NCBI GenBank assembly: GCA_049293015.1
Contig: JBATSB010000171.1
Location: 18,347 to 82,346 of the forward strand
Length of the DNA: 64,000 nucleotides
Source: UBA2330 sp049293015
GTDB lineage: Bacteria > Bacteroidota > Ignavibacteria > Tepidaquicellales > Tepidaquicellaceae
Direction: 5' to 3'
The notes beneath the pieces were generated by a model. The model did not search any database. It saw only the letters and a list, made by a program, of their open reading frames with translations, and was not told the DNA's origin. A program made the position numbers and the translations under genes. Below are positions 25,254 through 35,600 of the stretch, in pieces; position 1 is the stretch's first letter; each line of letters opens with the position of its first letter.

Positions 25254-26027
25254 CTACTTCTTATATTTTTCTACTTCCTTCATAATAGAATCGAGCTGAT
25301 CCATTCCGGGTGTATTTTTTCCGTCGGTATTAATACTTCTGAAATTTACATCTGCCGGAATTTCAAATATATCTTCTGAGAATGAAGGGCTGTTATCAAA
25401 CTTAGTCGCAACCGCCATAAATTCAGGTGACTTTATTCTCATCACATACATTTTATTATGAATAGACATTTCTGTACCGTTACCCATATCATATATATCA
25501 CAGTTTTTTCCAAGGATATTTTCTGAACCTTTAATTTTTTTATCAGCAAGATAATTTTCAAATTCCTTAGGATCAGTAATAGTCTCAGCAGTCTGTTTCT
25601 TTTTATTATAATCTTTGACATTTGTTTTCACACCCATTTTTTTACCATTTACTTCAGTAACAGTAAAAACAAAATTGTCAATAATATAAACCTGACTCAG
25701 ACTTTTCATACCCATGATCTCAGTATTCATTTCCTGTTTCAATTTCTTTCCGCTCCTGTACATAGTCATCTCACCGTTCATAGCACCCTGAAGCTGATAG
25801 GTCAGGACAAACTCATCTGACATATCCAAGTCACCTGAGGAGCTTCCATCATTATCCTTTGTGCCTTCAGTTTTATCTCCTGAAGTTCCTTCTGATTTTT
25901 TATCTGAGTCTGATTCAGATTTATCCCCGTCTTTTCCGCAGGAATAAATAGTCAATGTAATTAAAGTTAGAAATAGAACTATGAAACTCTTCAAATTGAT
26001 TTTAAAAATCGCTAGTAAGTTTTTCAT
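25254..26027 (-). CDS. Lipoprotein of unknown function (DUF4412-like)
   Basis: The 257-residue protein has a signal sequence ending in LTIYSCGKD, a lipobox with Cys at about residue 30. A 40-residue Ser/Asp/Lys/Gly-rich linker follows (repeated SESDSDKKSEGTSGDKTEG-like pieces). The globular part (YQLQGAMNGEMTMYRSGKKLKQEM, then LGKNCDIYDMGNGTEM, then a final IPADVNF) resembles DUF4412-type lipoproteins that fold as a beta sheet. It probably sits in the outer membrane facing the periplasm. Function is unknown. Confidence 0.65.
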   Translation of the reverse strand: MKNLLAIFKINLKSFIVLFLTLITLTIYSCGKDGDKSESDSDKKSEGTSGDKTEGTKDNDGSSSGDLDMSDEFVLTYQLQGAMNGEMTMYRSGKKLKQEMNTEIMGMKSLSQVYIIDNFVFTVTEVNGKKMGVKTNVKDYNKKKQTAETITDPKEFENYLADKKIKGSENILGKNCDIYDMGNGTEMSIHNKMYVMRIKSPEFMAVATKFDNSPSFSEDIFEIPADVNFRSINTDGKNTPGMDQLDSIMKEVEKYKK

Positions 26028-26042
26028 TATTATATAAATTAA

Positions 26043-26081
26043 ATTAATAAAAACGGGATCTTACGTTTTAGTAAAATCCCG
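26043..26081 (-). terminator. Terminator of the dnaE-trxA operon
   Basis: CGGGATCTTAC (26054-26064) pairs with GTAAAATCCCG (26071-26081) with one mismatch and a 6-nt loop. On the minus strand it is followed by TTTTTATTAAT, so it ends transcription after trxA and before the lipoprotein gene. Confidence 0.8.
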
Positions 26082-26108
26082 GATTATAAGATTCAAATAT
26101 TCTGAATT

Positions 26109-26444
26109 TTAGTTTACTGCTTCTTTTATATGCTCATTTAATTTTTCAGCAATCTTAGCTTTTGGTAAAGCTCCGACAAGCTGATCAACCATTTCTCCGT
26201 TTTTAAAAATAAGCAAAGTAGGAATACTTCGTATCCCGTATTTCATGGAAACATTTTGATTGTTATCTACATCAAGTTTTCCGATCTTAAACTTTCCTGC
26301 GAATTCTGTTGCAAGCTCTTCTACAAGAGGAGCGATTATCTTACATGGTCCGCACCAGACAGCCCAGAAATCAACCATTACCGGGATTTCAGATTTTAAA
26401 ACTTCATCATCAAAATTGTCGTCTGTGAATTCAATTAGACTCAT
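26109..26444 (-). CDS. trxA: Thioredoxin
   Basis: The 111-residue protein is a canonical thioredoxin with DFWAVWCGPCKIIAP (active-site Cys pair in WCGPC), DVDNNQNVSMKYGIRSIPTLL with the cis-proline, and a Gly-containing final strand. It reduces disulfides in the cytoplasm. It lies 33 bp after dnaE with a shared terminator downstream, so probably co-transcribed with dnaE. Confidence 0.97.
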   Translation of the reverse strand: MSLIEFTDDNFDDEVLKSEIPVMVDFWAVWCGPCKIIAPLVEELATEFAGKFKIGKLDVDNNQNVSMKYGIRSIPTLLIFKNGEMVDQLVGALPKAKIAEKLNEHIKEAVN

Positions 26445-26477
26445 TATATTTTCCTTTCAGTTAATTTATTAAAAAAT

Positions 26478-29400
26478 TTAATTTAGCTTTAAGTTATTTT
26501 CTCCAACTAATAATTTCAAGTTTGAAATTAATTCTTTTGTAGCTTTTATTTTATATTCTTTTGAGACAAAAGCTCTGAAGTTTGAATCATTTGTCACTTT
26601 AAAAAATAGTTTTGAATTTCCACTGTGACTGATCACCATGTCTTTTATGGTTACAATATTATTTATGTCAGTTTGTCTTTCATCCAGATTGATCACAAGA
26701 TTTTTTGTGAATATTTCAATGAAAGTATCTATACTATAAATCTCTTCTACTATTAATTTTATCTTATCACCATTTTCTTCGGGAATACCTTTGACAACGA
26801 CCTGCATGTCATTCTTCAGCAGATGACCTTTCTTTTCAAACAATTGTGAAAATGCAACACACTCACCTGTACCGTAAAAATCAACGAGGTTAAAAACTCC
26901 AAACTTGTTTCCTCTTTTTGACTGCTTTTCCTGAAAGTCATTGATGACTCCGCACATAGTTACATTTTTTACTTTTTTAAAATCTATTTCATTTGGATCA
27001 TCACCGAAAGTCAGATTAATAAAATTCTCTATGTCCTTTTCATATTTTGAAAGAGGGTGCCCGGTAATATAAAATCCGATCGCATATTTTTCTTTATTGT
27101 ATTTTTCTGATTCTTGGAACTCCTCATAATCCTCAATGATAATATCTTCAATAGCAGGTACGGAAGAAGATTCTCCAAACAGTCCTTCCTGTCCGTTCGC
27201 AGCCTCGCTCGTACTGTATCTCTGAGCATACATAGTTGCTCTTTCCATATTTAAAAATAACTTACTGCGTACAGGTTCTATGGAGTCAAACGCACCTGAG
27301 AAGATCAGGTTTTCCAAAGCTTTTTTATTGACCAGCCGCAGGTCAACTCTTTTCAGCAAGTCGAGATAACTGATATATCTGCCGTTTGCATTTCTTTCAT
27401 CAATAATATTTTGAGCTGCTTTTGCACCGACATTTTTGATAGCACTTAGTCCGTAGAGAATCTCTGCACCTGCAGTTCCGTTATCAGAATATTTAATTGC
27501 AAAATCCATTTCACTATAATTCACATCAGGAGCTTTCAGATTGATCTTCATTTTTTTACATTCGTTCGCAAGCTGCTGAAGTTCTGTATCGTCATCTTTT
27601 CTGCATGCCATTGAAACAGAAAAAAATTCTGCGGGATAGTGAGTCTTAAGATAAGCTGTATAAAATGCAAGTATAGAATATGCAACACCATGTGATTTAT
27701 TAAATCCATAATCGGCGAACTTCAGAATCAAAGCAAAGATCTCATTGGCAATTTTTTTATCAACATTATTCTGAGATGCACCTTTAATAAATTTATCTTT
27801 GATCTTCATCAGAATATCTTTTTTCTTCTTACCCATTGCCTTCCTCATATTATCAGCTTCAGCAAGTGAAAAGCCTGCAATGTCACGGGCAATCTGCATT
27901 ACCTGTTCCTGATACACAATGACTCCATAAGTTTCTTTCAAAGTATTTTCCATCAAAGGATGCAGATAAGTGATCGGCATTTTACCATTTCTCTTATCAA
28001 TAAAATCAGGAATTAGATCCATCGGACCGGGTCGATACAACGCATTCATAGCAGCAAGGTCGTTGATATTTTTTGGCTTCAGCTTTGCAAGATATTCGCG
28101 CATTTTACTTTTTGAGAACTGGAAAATACCAATCGTCGAGCCGGATGAAAAAAGATCGTAAGTAGCCGGATCGTCTAAAGGAATATCATCAACTGTAATA
28201 TTCTTATTATATTTTTTATTTACCTGCGTTAAAATTCTCCCGATGACCTTCAGCTCTTTCAGACCGAGAAAGTCTATCTTGATAAGTCCGGCATCTTCAA
28301 GCTGATTCATATCATATTGTGTACAGAAGACATTATCTTCACCGGTGACTTTTGATAATGGAACATAATCAGTTACACTGCCCGGAGCTATTACCAGACC
28401 TGATGCATGGATGGAAGAATTTTTATTCAGATTTTCCAGTACAAGACAATAATCAAAAAGATTTTTCTTATCATCTTTCTGTGCTGCATCACCGGTCTTG
28501 AAATAATTTTTAAAATCTATCTCTTTCTCAAGACATTCTGTAAGATTTGTAACCTTACCAAATACAATGGGAATACTTTTTGTTAATTCATTTATCTCCT
28601 GAAAAGGAAAATTCAAAACTCTGCCTACGTCTTTGAGAACACCGCGTGGAGCGAGTTTATTGAAAGTAACTATCTGTGCAACTGAATCAGTACCGTATTT
28701 ATCTTTTGCATACTGAATCACTTCCTCACGTCTGTCGTCCTGAAAATCAATATCTATATCGGGCATTGATACTCTCTCAGGATTCAGGAATCTCTCGAAG
28801 AGCAGATCATAATCAAGCGGATTTACATTAGTGATGCCAATGCAGTAACAGACAAGACTTCCTGCAGCGCTTCCCCTTCCCGGACCTACGAGAATTCCGA
28901 TACTTTTTGCATAACTAATAAAGTCCTGCACGATCAGAAAGTATCCGGAGAAATCCATTTTCTTAATTATGTCAAGCTCAAATCTCAGTCTCTTTTCGGC
29001 AGCTTCATTTACATCAGGATATATTTTTTTCATTCCATCAAAAGATATTTTCTCAAGATAATCATCAAATGTCCTTGCCGATTTTTCCTCTTCAGGTATT
29101 TTAAAATTCGGCATATAATTTTTTGAAGTATCGAGTTCGAGATTACATTTCTCGGTTACTTCAAGAGTTGATCTGATCGCTTCAGGAAAGTCCTTAAAGA
29201 GATCACACATTTCATTTGTAGATTTGAAATAGATCTGATCGGTACCGTATCGAAGATTTGTCAGAACTTCATTCTGACCATTATTCCTAAAAGACTTTGC
29301 TGACTGCTTAGCGCTGAGATTCAGATAAATATTATGAGCAATCGCATGTTCCTTTTCTATATAATGAACGTCGTTTGTAGCGATGAGCTTAATGCCAAAT

Positions 29401-30050
29401 TTCTTAGCGAGACCGGGCATGGCTTTGAGTACTTTATGTTCGGCAGGAATGCCGTGATCCTGAATCTCCAGATAAAAATCTTCGCCGAAAATATCCTTAT
29501 ATTTACCAGTCATGATCTCAGCAGTTTTCATGTCTTCTCTTGTGATATAGCATGAGATGACACCGCCTGCACATGCGGAAGTTGCGACAAGTCCTTCGCT
29601 GTACTGTGCGAGCACATCAAGATCGATTCTCGGTTTATAATAATATCCTTCGGTATGTCCGATGGAAACCAGTTTGATCAGATTTTTATAACCGGTTTCA
29701 TTTTTTGCAAGGAGAATCAGATGAGCGTAATTAATATTTGCCGAAGTAAGTCCGTCAGAACCTTCAAGATCCTGAACTTCGATCTCTTCTAAAGATTTAA
29801 TATTTTTTTTCCCTTTTTCAAATCTCGTACCTGACTGTGCGACATATACTTCGCAACCAATAACAGGTTTGATTCCTTTTGCTTTTGCCTTTTTATAGAA
29901 ATCCATTACGCCGTACATGACTCCGTGATCGGTAAGAGCGACAGCAGACATTTTATTTCTGACTGCTGCATCGACCAGTCCGTCAATTGATGAGATCGCG
30001 TCGAGCAATGAGTAGTGAGAGTGATTATGTAAGTGAATGAATTCCGGCAT
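26478..30050 (-). CDS. dnaE: DNA polymerase III subunit alpha
   Basis: The 1190-residue replicative polymerase subunit begins with a PHP domain (IHLHNHSHYSLLDA at 4-17), whose metal ligands look intact. The catalytic palm has GPGRGSAAGSLVCYCIG and the PDIDIDFQDDRR Asp motif. Fingers/beta-binding regions follow (GVIVYQEQVMQIARDIAGFS, then DYGFNKSHGVAYS). A C-terminal OB-fold comes near 1010-1090 (VTMCGVINDFQEKQSKRGNKFG) and then the tau-binding tail. Length is typical of DnaE1. trxA follows; upstream is a long non-coding gap with palindromes. Confidence 0.98.
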   Translation of the reverse strand: MPEFIHLHNHSHYSLLDAISSIDGLVDAAVRNKMSAVALTDHGVMYGVMDFYKKAKAKGIKPVIGCEVYVAQSGTRFEKGKKNIKSLEEIEVQDLEGSDGLTSANINYAHLILLAKNETGYKNLIKLVSIGHTEGYYYKPRIDLDVLAQYSEGLVATSACAGGVISCYITREDMKTAEIMTGKYKDIFGEDFYLEIQDHGIPAEHKVLKAMPGLAKKFGIKLIATNDVHYIEKEHAIAHNIYLNLSAKQSAKSFRNNGQNEVLTNLRYGTDQIYFKSTNEMCDLFKDFPEAIRSTLEVTEKCNLELDTSKNYMPNFKIPEEEKSARTFDDYLEKISFDGMKKIYPDVNEAAEKRLRFELDIIKKMDFSGYFLIVQDFISYAKSIGILVGPGRGSAAGSLVCYCIGITNVNPLDYDLLFERFLNPERVSMPDIDIDFQDDRREEVIQYAKDKYGTDSVAQIVTFNKLAPRGVLKDVGRVLNFPFQEINELTKSIPIVFGKVTNLTECLEKEIDFKNYFKTGDAAQKDDKKNLFDYCLVLENLNKNSSIHASGLVIAPGSVTDYVPLSKVTGEDNVFCTQYDMNQLEDAGLIKIDFLGLKELKVIGRILTQVNKKYNKNITVDDIPLDDPATYDLFSSGSTIGIFQFSKSKMREYLAKLKPKNINDLAAMNALYRPGPMDLIPDFIDKRNGKMPITYLHPLMENTLKETYGVIVYQEQVMQIARDIAGFSLAEADNMRKAMGKKKKDILMKIKDKFIKGASQNNVDKKIANEIFALILKFADYGFNKSHGVAYSILAFYTAYLKTHYPAEFFSVSMACRKDDDTELQQLANECKKMKINLKAPDVNYSEMDFAIKYSDNGTAGAEILYGLSAIKNVGAKAAQNIIDERNANGRYISYLDLLKRVDLRLVNKKALENLIFSGAFDSIEPVRSKLFLNMERATMYAQRYSTSEAANGQEGLFGESSSVPAIEDIIIEDYEEFQESEKYNKEKYAIGFYITGHPLSKYEKDIENFINLTFGDDPNEIDFKKVKNVTMCGVINDFQEKQSKRGNKFGVFNLVDFYGTGECVAFSQLFEKKGHLLKNDMQVVVKGIPEENGDKIKLIVEEIYSIDTFIEIFTKNLVINLDERQTDINNIVTIKDMVISHSGNSKLFFKVTNDSNFRAFVSKEYKIKATKELISNLKLLVGENNLKLN

Positions 30051-30711
30051 TATTTTATTAAGGGAGTTGAATTAATATATTTAAAACAGTTGAGAAATGA
30101 AATTAAAAATTAATGTGATTTACATTGGAAATATTTCTTCCGTCTAAAACAATTAGTTACAAAATTCAAGATTCATTATTTTCTTCTTACTTTTTTTTAA
30201 CGATCCTCGATAGGAACACTCGAGGACAGGCTCAAAAGTAACAAAAAAAGTCGCCCGCTGGTGATAAATTGCCGGAAATTCTAAGCAATGCCTACAAAAA
30301 TATAAACTCCTCATCCGTTAGAAAAACACTAACGGATTCGTCAAACAGTATATTTTTGCTTAACGCCATTGCTCAGAATTTCTTTTCGGCAATATATCAC
30401 AGGCGGGTTGTTTTAAGCGAAGTATATGATAAAATTAAAATGTAAGATTAATTTTTTAATTAATTAATAAATTCCATTTTAAAGATTTTACAAGCTATTT
30501 TATTCGTTTTTGAAATGTTTTGGACGATACTGGTTTTAAAACGGAGTTTAAAATGCATGTAAATTACAAAACAGAGTTTGGTAACGAGCTGTGTAGGGTT
30601 ATTTTGAAACTGAATTTCAATTCAAGTGTATTTCAAAAAGATTTTGGGAACGAGCAAAGTCAGGGTCCATAAGCATATGTTTGACAATTGTAATTTGCAA
30701 TCTGCAATTGA
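30051..30711. other. Long non-coding region upstream of dnaE
   Basis: This 661-bp gap holds the dnaE promoter region, a small hairpin (TCCTCGA...TCGAGGA, about 30203-30225) flanked by poly-A/T tracts, the large imperfect palindrome at 30252-30409, and at about 30536-30670 two copies of a short GGNAACGAGC-like motif. No coding potential was seen. Confidence 0.5.
30252..30409. repeat. Large imperfect palindrome (extragenic hairpin)
   Basis: The left arm (30252-30304: CGCCCGC, ATTGCCGG, AAATTCTAAGCAATG, ACAAAAATATA) is matched in reverse by the right arm (30349-30409) with a few mismatches and short indels. A perfect 9-bp stem ATCCGTTAG/CTAACGGAT (30313-30337) lies at the centre. The whole could fold into a single hairpin of about 158 nt. 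Similar REP/MITE-like palindromes are dispersed in many genomes. Copy number elsewhere is not known. Confidence 0.65.
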
Positions 30712-32145
30712 TTATTTTATTTCTTTGACTTTTTCTAAAAGCCAGTCTCTGCCGATGACGTTGATGTTTTTTTTGAGTTCGTTTATAAGGATGCCTTTTT
30801 CGTTTTTGTCCTTAAGTTTCGCTTTGAGAAGAATGGCGATGTATTTCAAATAATCATTATACCTGCTGTAATGAATGGACAGCACGTCTTTTTTCCGCTT
30901 GAGATAATGTCTTGTAGAGTCGGCAATATATTCCATTATCTCAAACTCTCCAATTTCATAATAGATCTGAATGAGAGTTTCTTTTGATTTCAAATAGTAA
31001 TAAGAATGCTGATAATTTACTTTGCTTAGAGATTCAATTGCCTCGTTATAATTCTTTTTGCTGTAGTCAATAAATCCTGAGATAAGATTTCCTGTGTCCT
31101 CTTTGAAATCCGGAAGTATTTTTTTGAAATATTTATGAAAGAAATTCTCGACCCATTCGATATTTTTTAAATGAAGACCGATGATCACAATGCTGATAAA
31201 ATCTATATCCTGAAAGAATTTTTTTCGATTGTAAAAGCCGTTCTCTTCAAAAGTAAAATAAACATTGAATATTTTTTTCAGATAAGCTTTCTCCCCCATC
31301 GCAATTTTATTGAAGCCGAAATTTATAACAGAGAAATAAACCTGTTCGAGTTCAGTATGTTTATATTTTTCAATATTTTTAATCAAAAAATTCAAAAGTT
31401 TATTAAAAAATTTATCACCGTTTTCAGAGGTCATCATTTTCAGGACAAGATATTCGGAATAAATAAGCGGATCATTTTTTTCTATTGAGGAAAGATTTTC
31501 TTCAACGAATGTAACCATCTCATCTATGAATTTGACCTTTGGGGCAATGTTACCAAGCACATGATATTTACGGCTAAGTAAGGAGTTGATAAGTTCTAGT
31601 TTTGCTGAAATGAAATACCTGTCTATATTATCCGACATTCCGAAATAGATCCAGTCGAGGTCTTTCTCAATGTTCCTGCCTTTCTGATTCAGCACTGATC
31701 TTTCATAGCTGACAAAGTCTGTATAGAAATCGAAGTTACGATTGAATTCATTTTTAAAATGGTCTTCGAGTTCTTTTGAGACTGCATTAAAATTTTTGAC
31801 CATATTTCTTTGCTCAAAAAATTCTGTCAGTGAAATTTTTTTTCGCGTTTCATTTTCATCACCTGATAAAACTGTGAGAAAATTTTCGATAAGTCTTTTA
31901 AGTTCAGAAGTAAGTGAACGCAGTTTGAGATCGTTAAATTTTTCACCCGGATAGATGATCTTCCACACGGATCTTTTTTCGAGATCGGATTCATCGGATG
32001 ACTTCATGCTTTTTACAATATAGTCAAACAATGAGATGACGACTTCATTTTTATTAAAAAAGGGTGAGCGGATAAATTCAGACAGACGCTTTATTTCACC
32101 CGGATCGAGACCGTTTAGAATTTCTATCAGTTTTAAATTCTTCAT
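30712..32145 (-). CDS. Large alpha-helical protein of unknown function
   Basis: The 477-residue soluble protein is rich in Lys, Glu, Phe and Tyr and predicted to be nearly all helical. The N-terminus (LIEILNGLDPGEIKRLSEFIRSPFFNKNEVVISLFDYI) matches a pattern I have seen in uncharacterised Bacteroidota proteins, with the SPFFN motif prominent. Later stretches (YYYLKSKETLIQIYYEIGEFEIMEYI) look like TPR-type helix pairs. No signal peptide and no catalytic motif were found. The gene stands alone. Confidence 0.7.
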   Translation of the reverse strand: MKNLKLIEILNGLDPGEIKRLSEFIRSPFFNKNEVVISLFDYIVKSMKSSDESDLEKRSVWKIIYPGEKFNDLKLRSLTSELKRLIENFLTVLSGDENETRKKISLTEFFEQRNMVKNFNAVSKELEDHFKNEFNRNFDFYTDFVSYERSVLNQKGRNIEKDLDWIYFGMSDNIDRYFISAKLELINSLLSRKYHVLGNIAPKVKFIDEMVTFVEENLSSIEKNDPLIYSEYLVLKMMTSENGDKFFNKLLNFLIKNIEKYKHTELEQVYFSVINFGFNKIAMGEKAYLKKIFNVYFTFEENGFYNRKKFFQDIDFISIVIIGLHLKNIEWVENFFHKYFKKILPDFKEDTGNLISGFIDYSKKNYNEAIESLSKVNYQHSYYYLKSKETLIQIYYEIGEFEIMEYIADSTRHYLKRKKDVLSIHYSRYNDYLKYIAILLKAKLKDKNEKGILINELKKNINVIGRDWLLEKVKEIK

Positions 32146-32690
32146 CGAAGTTTTGGATAATCCTTACAGCTTTTTTTATCAAAAAATAACTTACCCTGCA
32201 AACTTATACTTTTTTACTCAATAAATGAATACAAACAGGAGACAACATTTCCCACAAATGACAAATCCTTTCCGAGAGTTTTTTCGGAAAAAACGGTTAA
32301 AACCGTTCAAAATCAAAACATTTCCCCTCCCCCACCTCCATTTCAACCTCATTTCCCCCCATAAAAACCACTCGAAACGCGAAAATAATTCTTTGCTTTG
32401 TATAGGTCAGAATCATATTTTCGTTGTGAAATCATTTTAAAAAATGCAGATACATAATATTAATTTTTGCCTCAAAGACTCGAAGGCTCAAAGAAGAAAA
32501 GATTTAACGTTGTTAAACTTTGAGTCTTTGAGTGATAGAAACAATACCAAAGTTTTCATACAAGTTGAAAAATGGAAATGAGCACCATCAGGTTTTTAAT
32601 TAATTGCGAAATTTGCATAGCATCAGTTAAAAAAATAAAAGTAATTTATAAAAGTAAAAAAATTAAAATGATCTTACAAATTTTATAATT
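32146..32690. other. Intergenic region before the paralog cluster
   Basis: The 545-bp gap contains adjacent small hairpins (TTTCCGA/TCGGAAA at 32269-32290 and AACGGTT/AACCGTT at 32292-32307), a pyrimidine-rich tract around 32320-32365, and an octamer-type inverted repeat at 32471-32532. It must also carry the first paralog's promoter. The conserved core of the later spacers is not present. Confidence 0.55.
32471..32532. repeat. Octamer-type inverted repeat upstream of first paralog
   Basis: CTCAAAGA-CTCGAAGG-CTCAAAG at 32471-32493 is inverted as CTTTGAGTCTTTGAG at 32518-32532, with TTTAAC/GTTAAA inside. The units are the same 8-bp words as in the spacers between the five paralogs. Confidence 0.6.
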
Positions 32691-35600
32691 ATGAGAAAAT
32701 TAAGTTTACCGGTATTTATTTCGATTTGCGCATTCATGATTTTGGCATTGGGATTTAGTGATAAAAACTCAGACATAAATTCAGACAAGAAATCAGATAA
32801 GGATCCGAAAATAATTACAGACAAAAATAATAATCCATCTATATTAACCGGTGTAGATTCAAAAAAAATGGATGGTAACAACATCAGCACATGGTACAGA
32901 AATAACGGCGGATTTAATCGTCAGCCGGAAACAGGCAATGGTGGATGTGAATGGCCAAAGGGCAGCGGAATATCTGCACGATATGCATCAGGTCTGTGGA
33001 TAGGAGCTGTAGTCGGGAATGATACATTGGTTGCAATAGCAGAATATGATTACGAATATCTGCCGGGTTACATTGATAACAACGGAGATCCGCAGGGAAA
33101 AGATGATACGCTTTACAGAACTTATAAGATAAATAAAGGTGACATTTCAAGTGATGATTATACAAACTGGCCTTCATATCAGGGAGCTTATACAGATGAA
33201 AATGGCAAGCCGTTTCTAATTGGAGATCAGACAATGTTTTACTCTTATTCCGACGGATACCCTGAAGCACACGGAAATAACGCAGGTCAGACTGATCCAT
33301 TAAAGGCGCAGATCCTTCAGACGAACTTTAGTTTCAATCCAGATTTCGGATATTTAAATGATGTTATTATTACTGAAATGAGAATTATCAACAGAGGGAA
33401 TCTGCCGTGGACGAAATGCTATATGGCTCTCTGGACTGATGATGACATAGGAAATGCTCAAGACGATGCTGCGGGTTGTGACACAAATTTAAATCTCGCT
33501 TATACTTATAATTTTTTAAATACAGATTCTGAATATGGAACAGCTCCACCGGCTACAGGATTTATTTTATTAAAAGGTCAGTCTGTTCAAAGTGCGGGTG
33601 ATACTGTGAAATATTACAGCCCTCCATTAAGTAATAATCTTGTCATAAAACCCGGTTATAAAAATCTTGGTATGACCTCTTTTAATTTTTTTGTAGGCGG
33701 TAATCCATCAGTCGGCGATCCAAGTAATCCGAGAGAAGCATATTATAATTTTCAGGGAATCAGAAGAGACGGAACAGTGTGGATAAATCCGACTACAAAT
33801 CAGGTCACTAAATTTGCATTCTCAGGAGATCCTTATACACAGACCGGCTGGGTAGAAACAGATAACGGGGACAGACGATTTCTTATGAGCTGCGGTCCAT
33901 CAACTGTAAATCCGGGAGATACACAGACCGTTGTATATGCTCAGATAATTTCACGAAGCGGCAGCAACAGGGAAAGTGTCAGGACATTGAAAAACAATTC
34001 CCTTTATCTCAAAAATCTTTACGAAAATAATTTTAACATAACAGCAGCGGCAGCTCCGCCTGTTGCAAAGTCCTATTCATCAGGGAACGGCAAGGTTTAT
34101 CTATCTTGGGATGATGCATCAGAGAAAGTAAAATATCCAAATAAATATTCGAATACTGATTTCATATTTCAGGGATATAATATTTATCAGATAAGTTCAT
34201 ACTCAACGAATCCTACAGAAAACGATACTGTGCTGATAAAAACTTTTGATAAAAAAGACGGAATAAAAGATATTCGTGACAGCGTTTATCTGAACAGTTT
34301 TGAAGGAATCGTTTACGGTATAGTTCAGAGAGGCAGTGACAACGGTATCTCACGGTATATCGAACTTGACAAAGATTCACTCGGCAATCAAAATTTTATA
34401 AACGGTGCTGAATATAAATATTGCGTGACTGCATATTATTATGATCCGGCGGGCGGGATTTATACACTGGAAAAAGTTTTAGAGTCGCCGAAGATAGTTC
34501 TAAAAGTCATTCCTCAAAACATCACACCGGGTACGACTATCAATTATTCATTAGGCGATACTATTAATATTGATCAGAAAGTTCTTAATGTCATGCCTTT
34601 AATTATCGATCCGATAAAACTTTTGAATGCGTCTTACACTTCTGTTTTTGGAATGAATAGTAATAATAATCTAAGCTGGACTTTGACAAGAAATTTCAAT
34701 GGAAACAATGAAGTATTATTTCAGAATGTCGAAGACTTTACGGGTAAGCAGGACACAGCTAAGACAGCAGATGGTCTGATGCTCGTTCATCATACTATTC
34801 GGGATTCAGGTATTATCAGAGACCCTGATGATAATTTTTATGTAAGTAATAATTTACCAACCTATTCGAGAACTAAAGCATGGAGTTATGAGCCTGCAGA
34901 TAATGTCTGGTTCAGAGGACCGGATACATTAAAAATAAGAACTGCGAAAATAATTACTAACAGACAATTCGAAAGCCGCAGTCTGGGAATGAGTTTTCCG
35001 ACCTTTGGTACTTTTAATAATTACAGATCGAGAGTAATTGCTAACGGCAATACTTTTTCTCCGGGTACAGGAAATAACACTTTGCTCACGGGCGGACCTT
35101 TGAGAAAGATTAAAATTGTATTTGGGGAAAATTCCAAAGCTTACAGATATGCACCGCCTGTAAATGTTTTGCAGACTGATTCAAATTTACTTTTAACTCC
35201 TTATGCAGATTTCGCAGATGTGCCTTTTAGTGTGTATGCAGTTGATGAACTCGACTCCACTTACGGAAATCCAAGACGTCTGAATATTGCATTCGTCGAT
35301 GCTGATGCAAACGGTCAGTGGGATCCGGATGATTCGCCTTTGGGGAAATATCAGTTTACATATGTGTTAGCTTCGGACTACAGTGAAATTCCTGAACAGA
35401 ATTATATGTCAAGAGGAGGTCTGAGTATAAATCCGGGCAGCGGTAATGCAAACTATGGTTTTCCCTGGCTTGATGTGATGTATGCATGGCTGCCGAGAAA
35501 AAAGTCCGCGTCAAGTACTTGGGTAAATGGAGATGTCCTTACTGTCACTCCTTACAGAATTACAAGAGCTGAATTTGTACCGGGCTTTCCTTTGAAATAT

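Noticed and set aside
32225..32440. 71-codon plus-strand frame
   Set aside because: It has no plausible start context, an unusual His/Lys/Phe-rich composition and lies in hairpin and pyrimidine-rich DNA.
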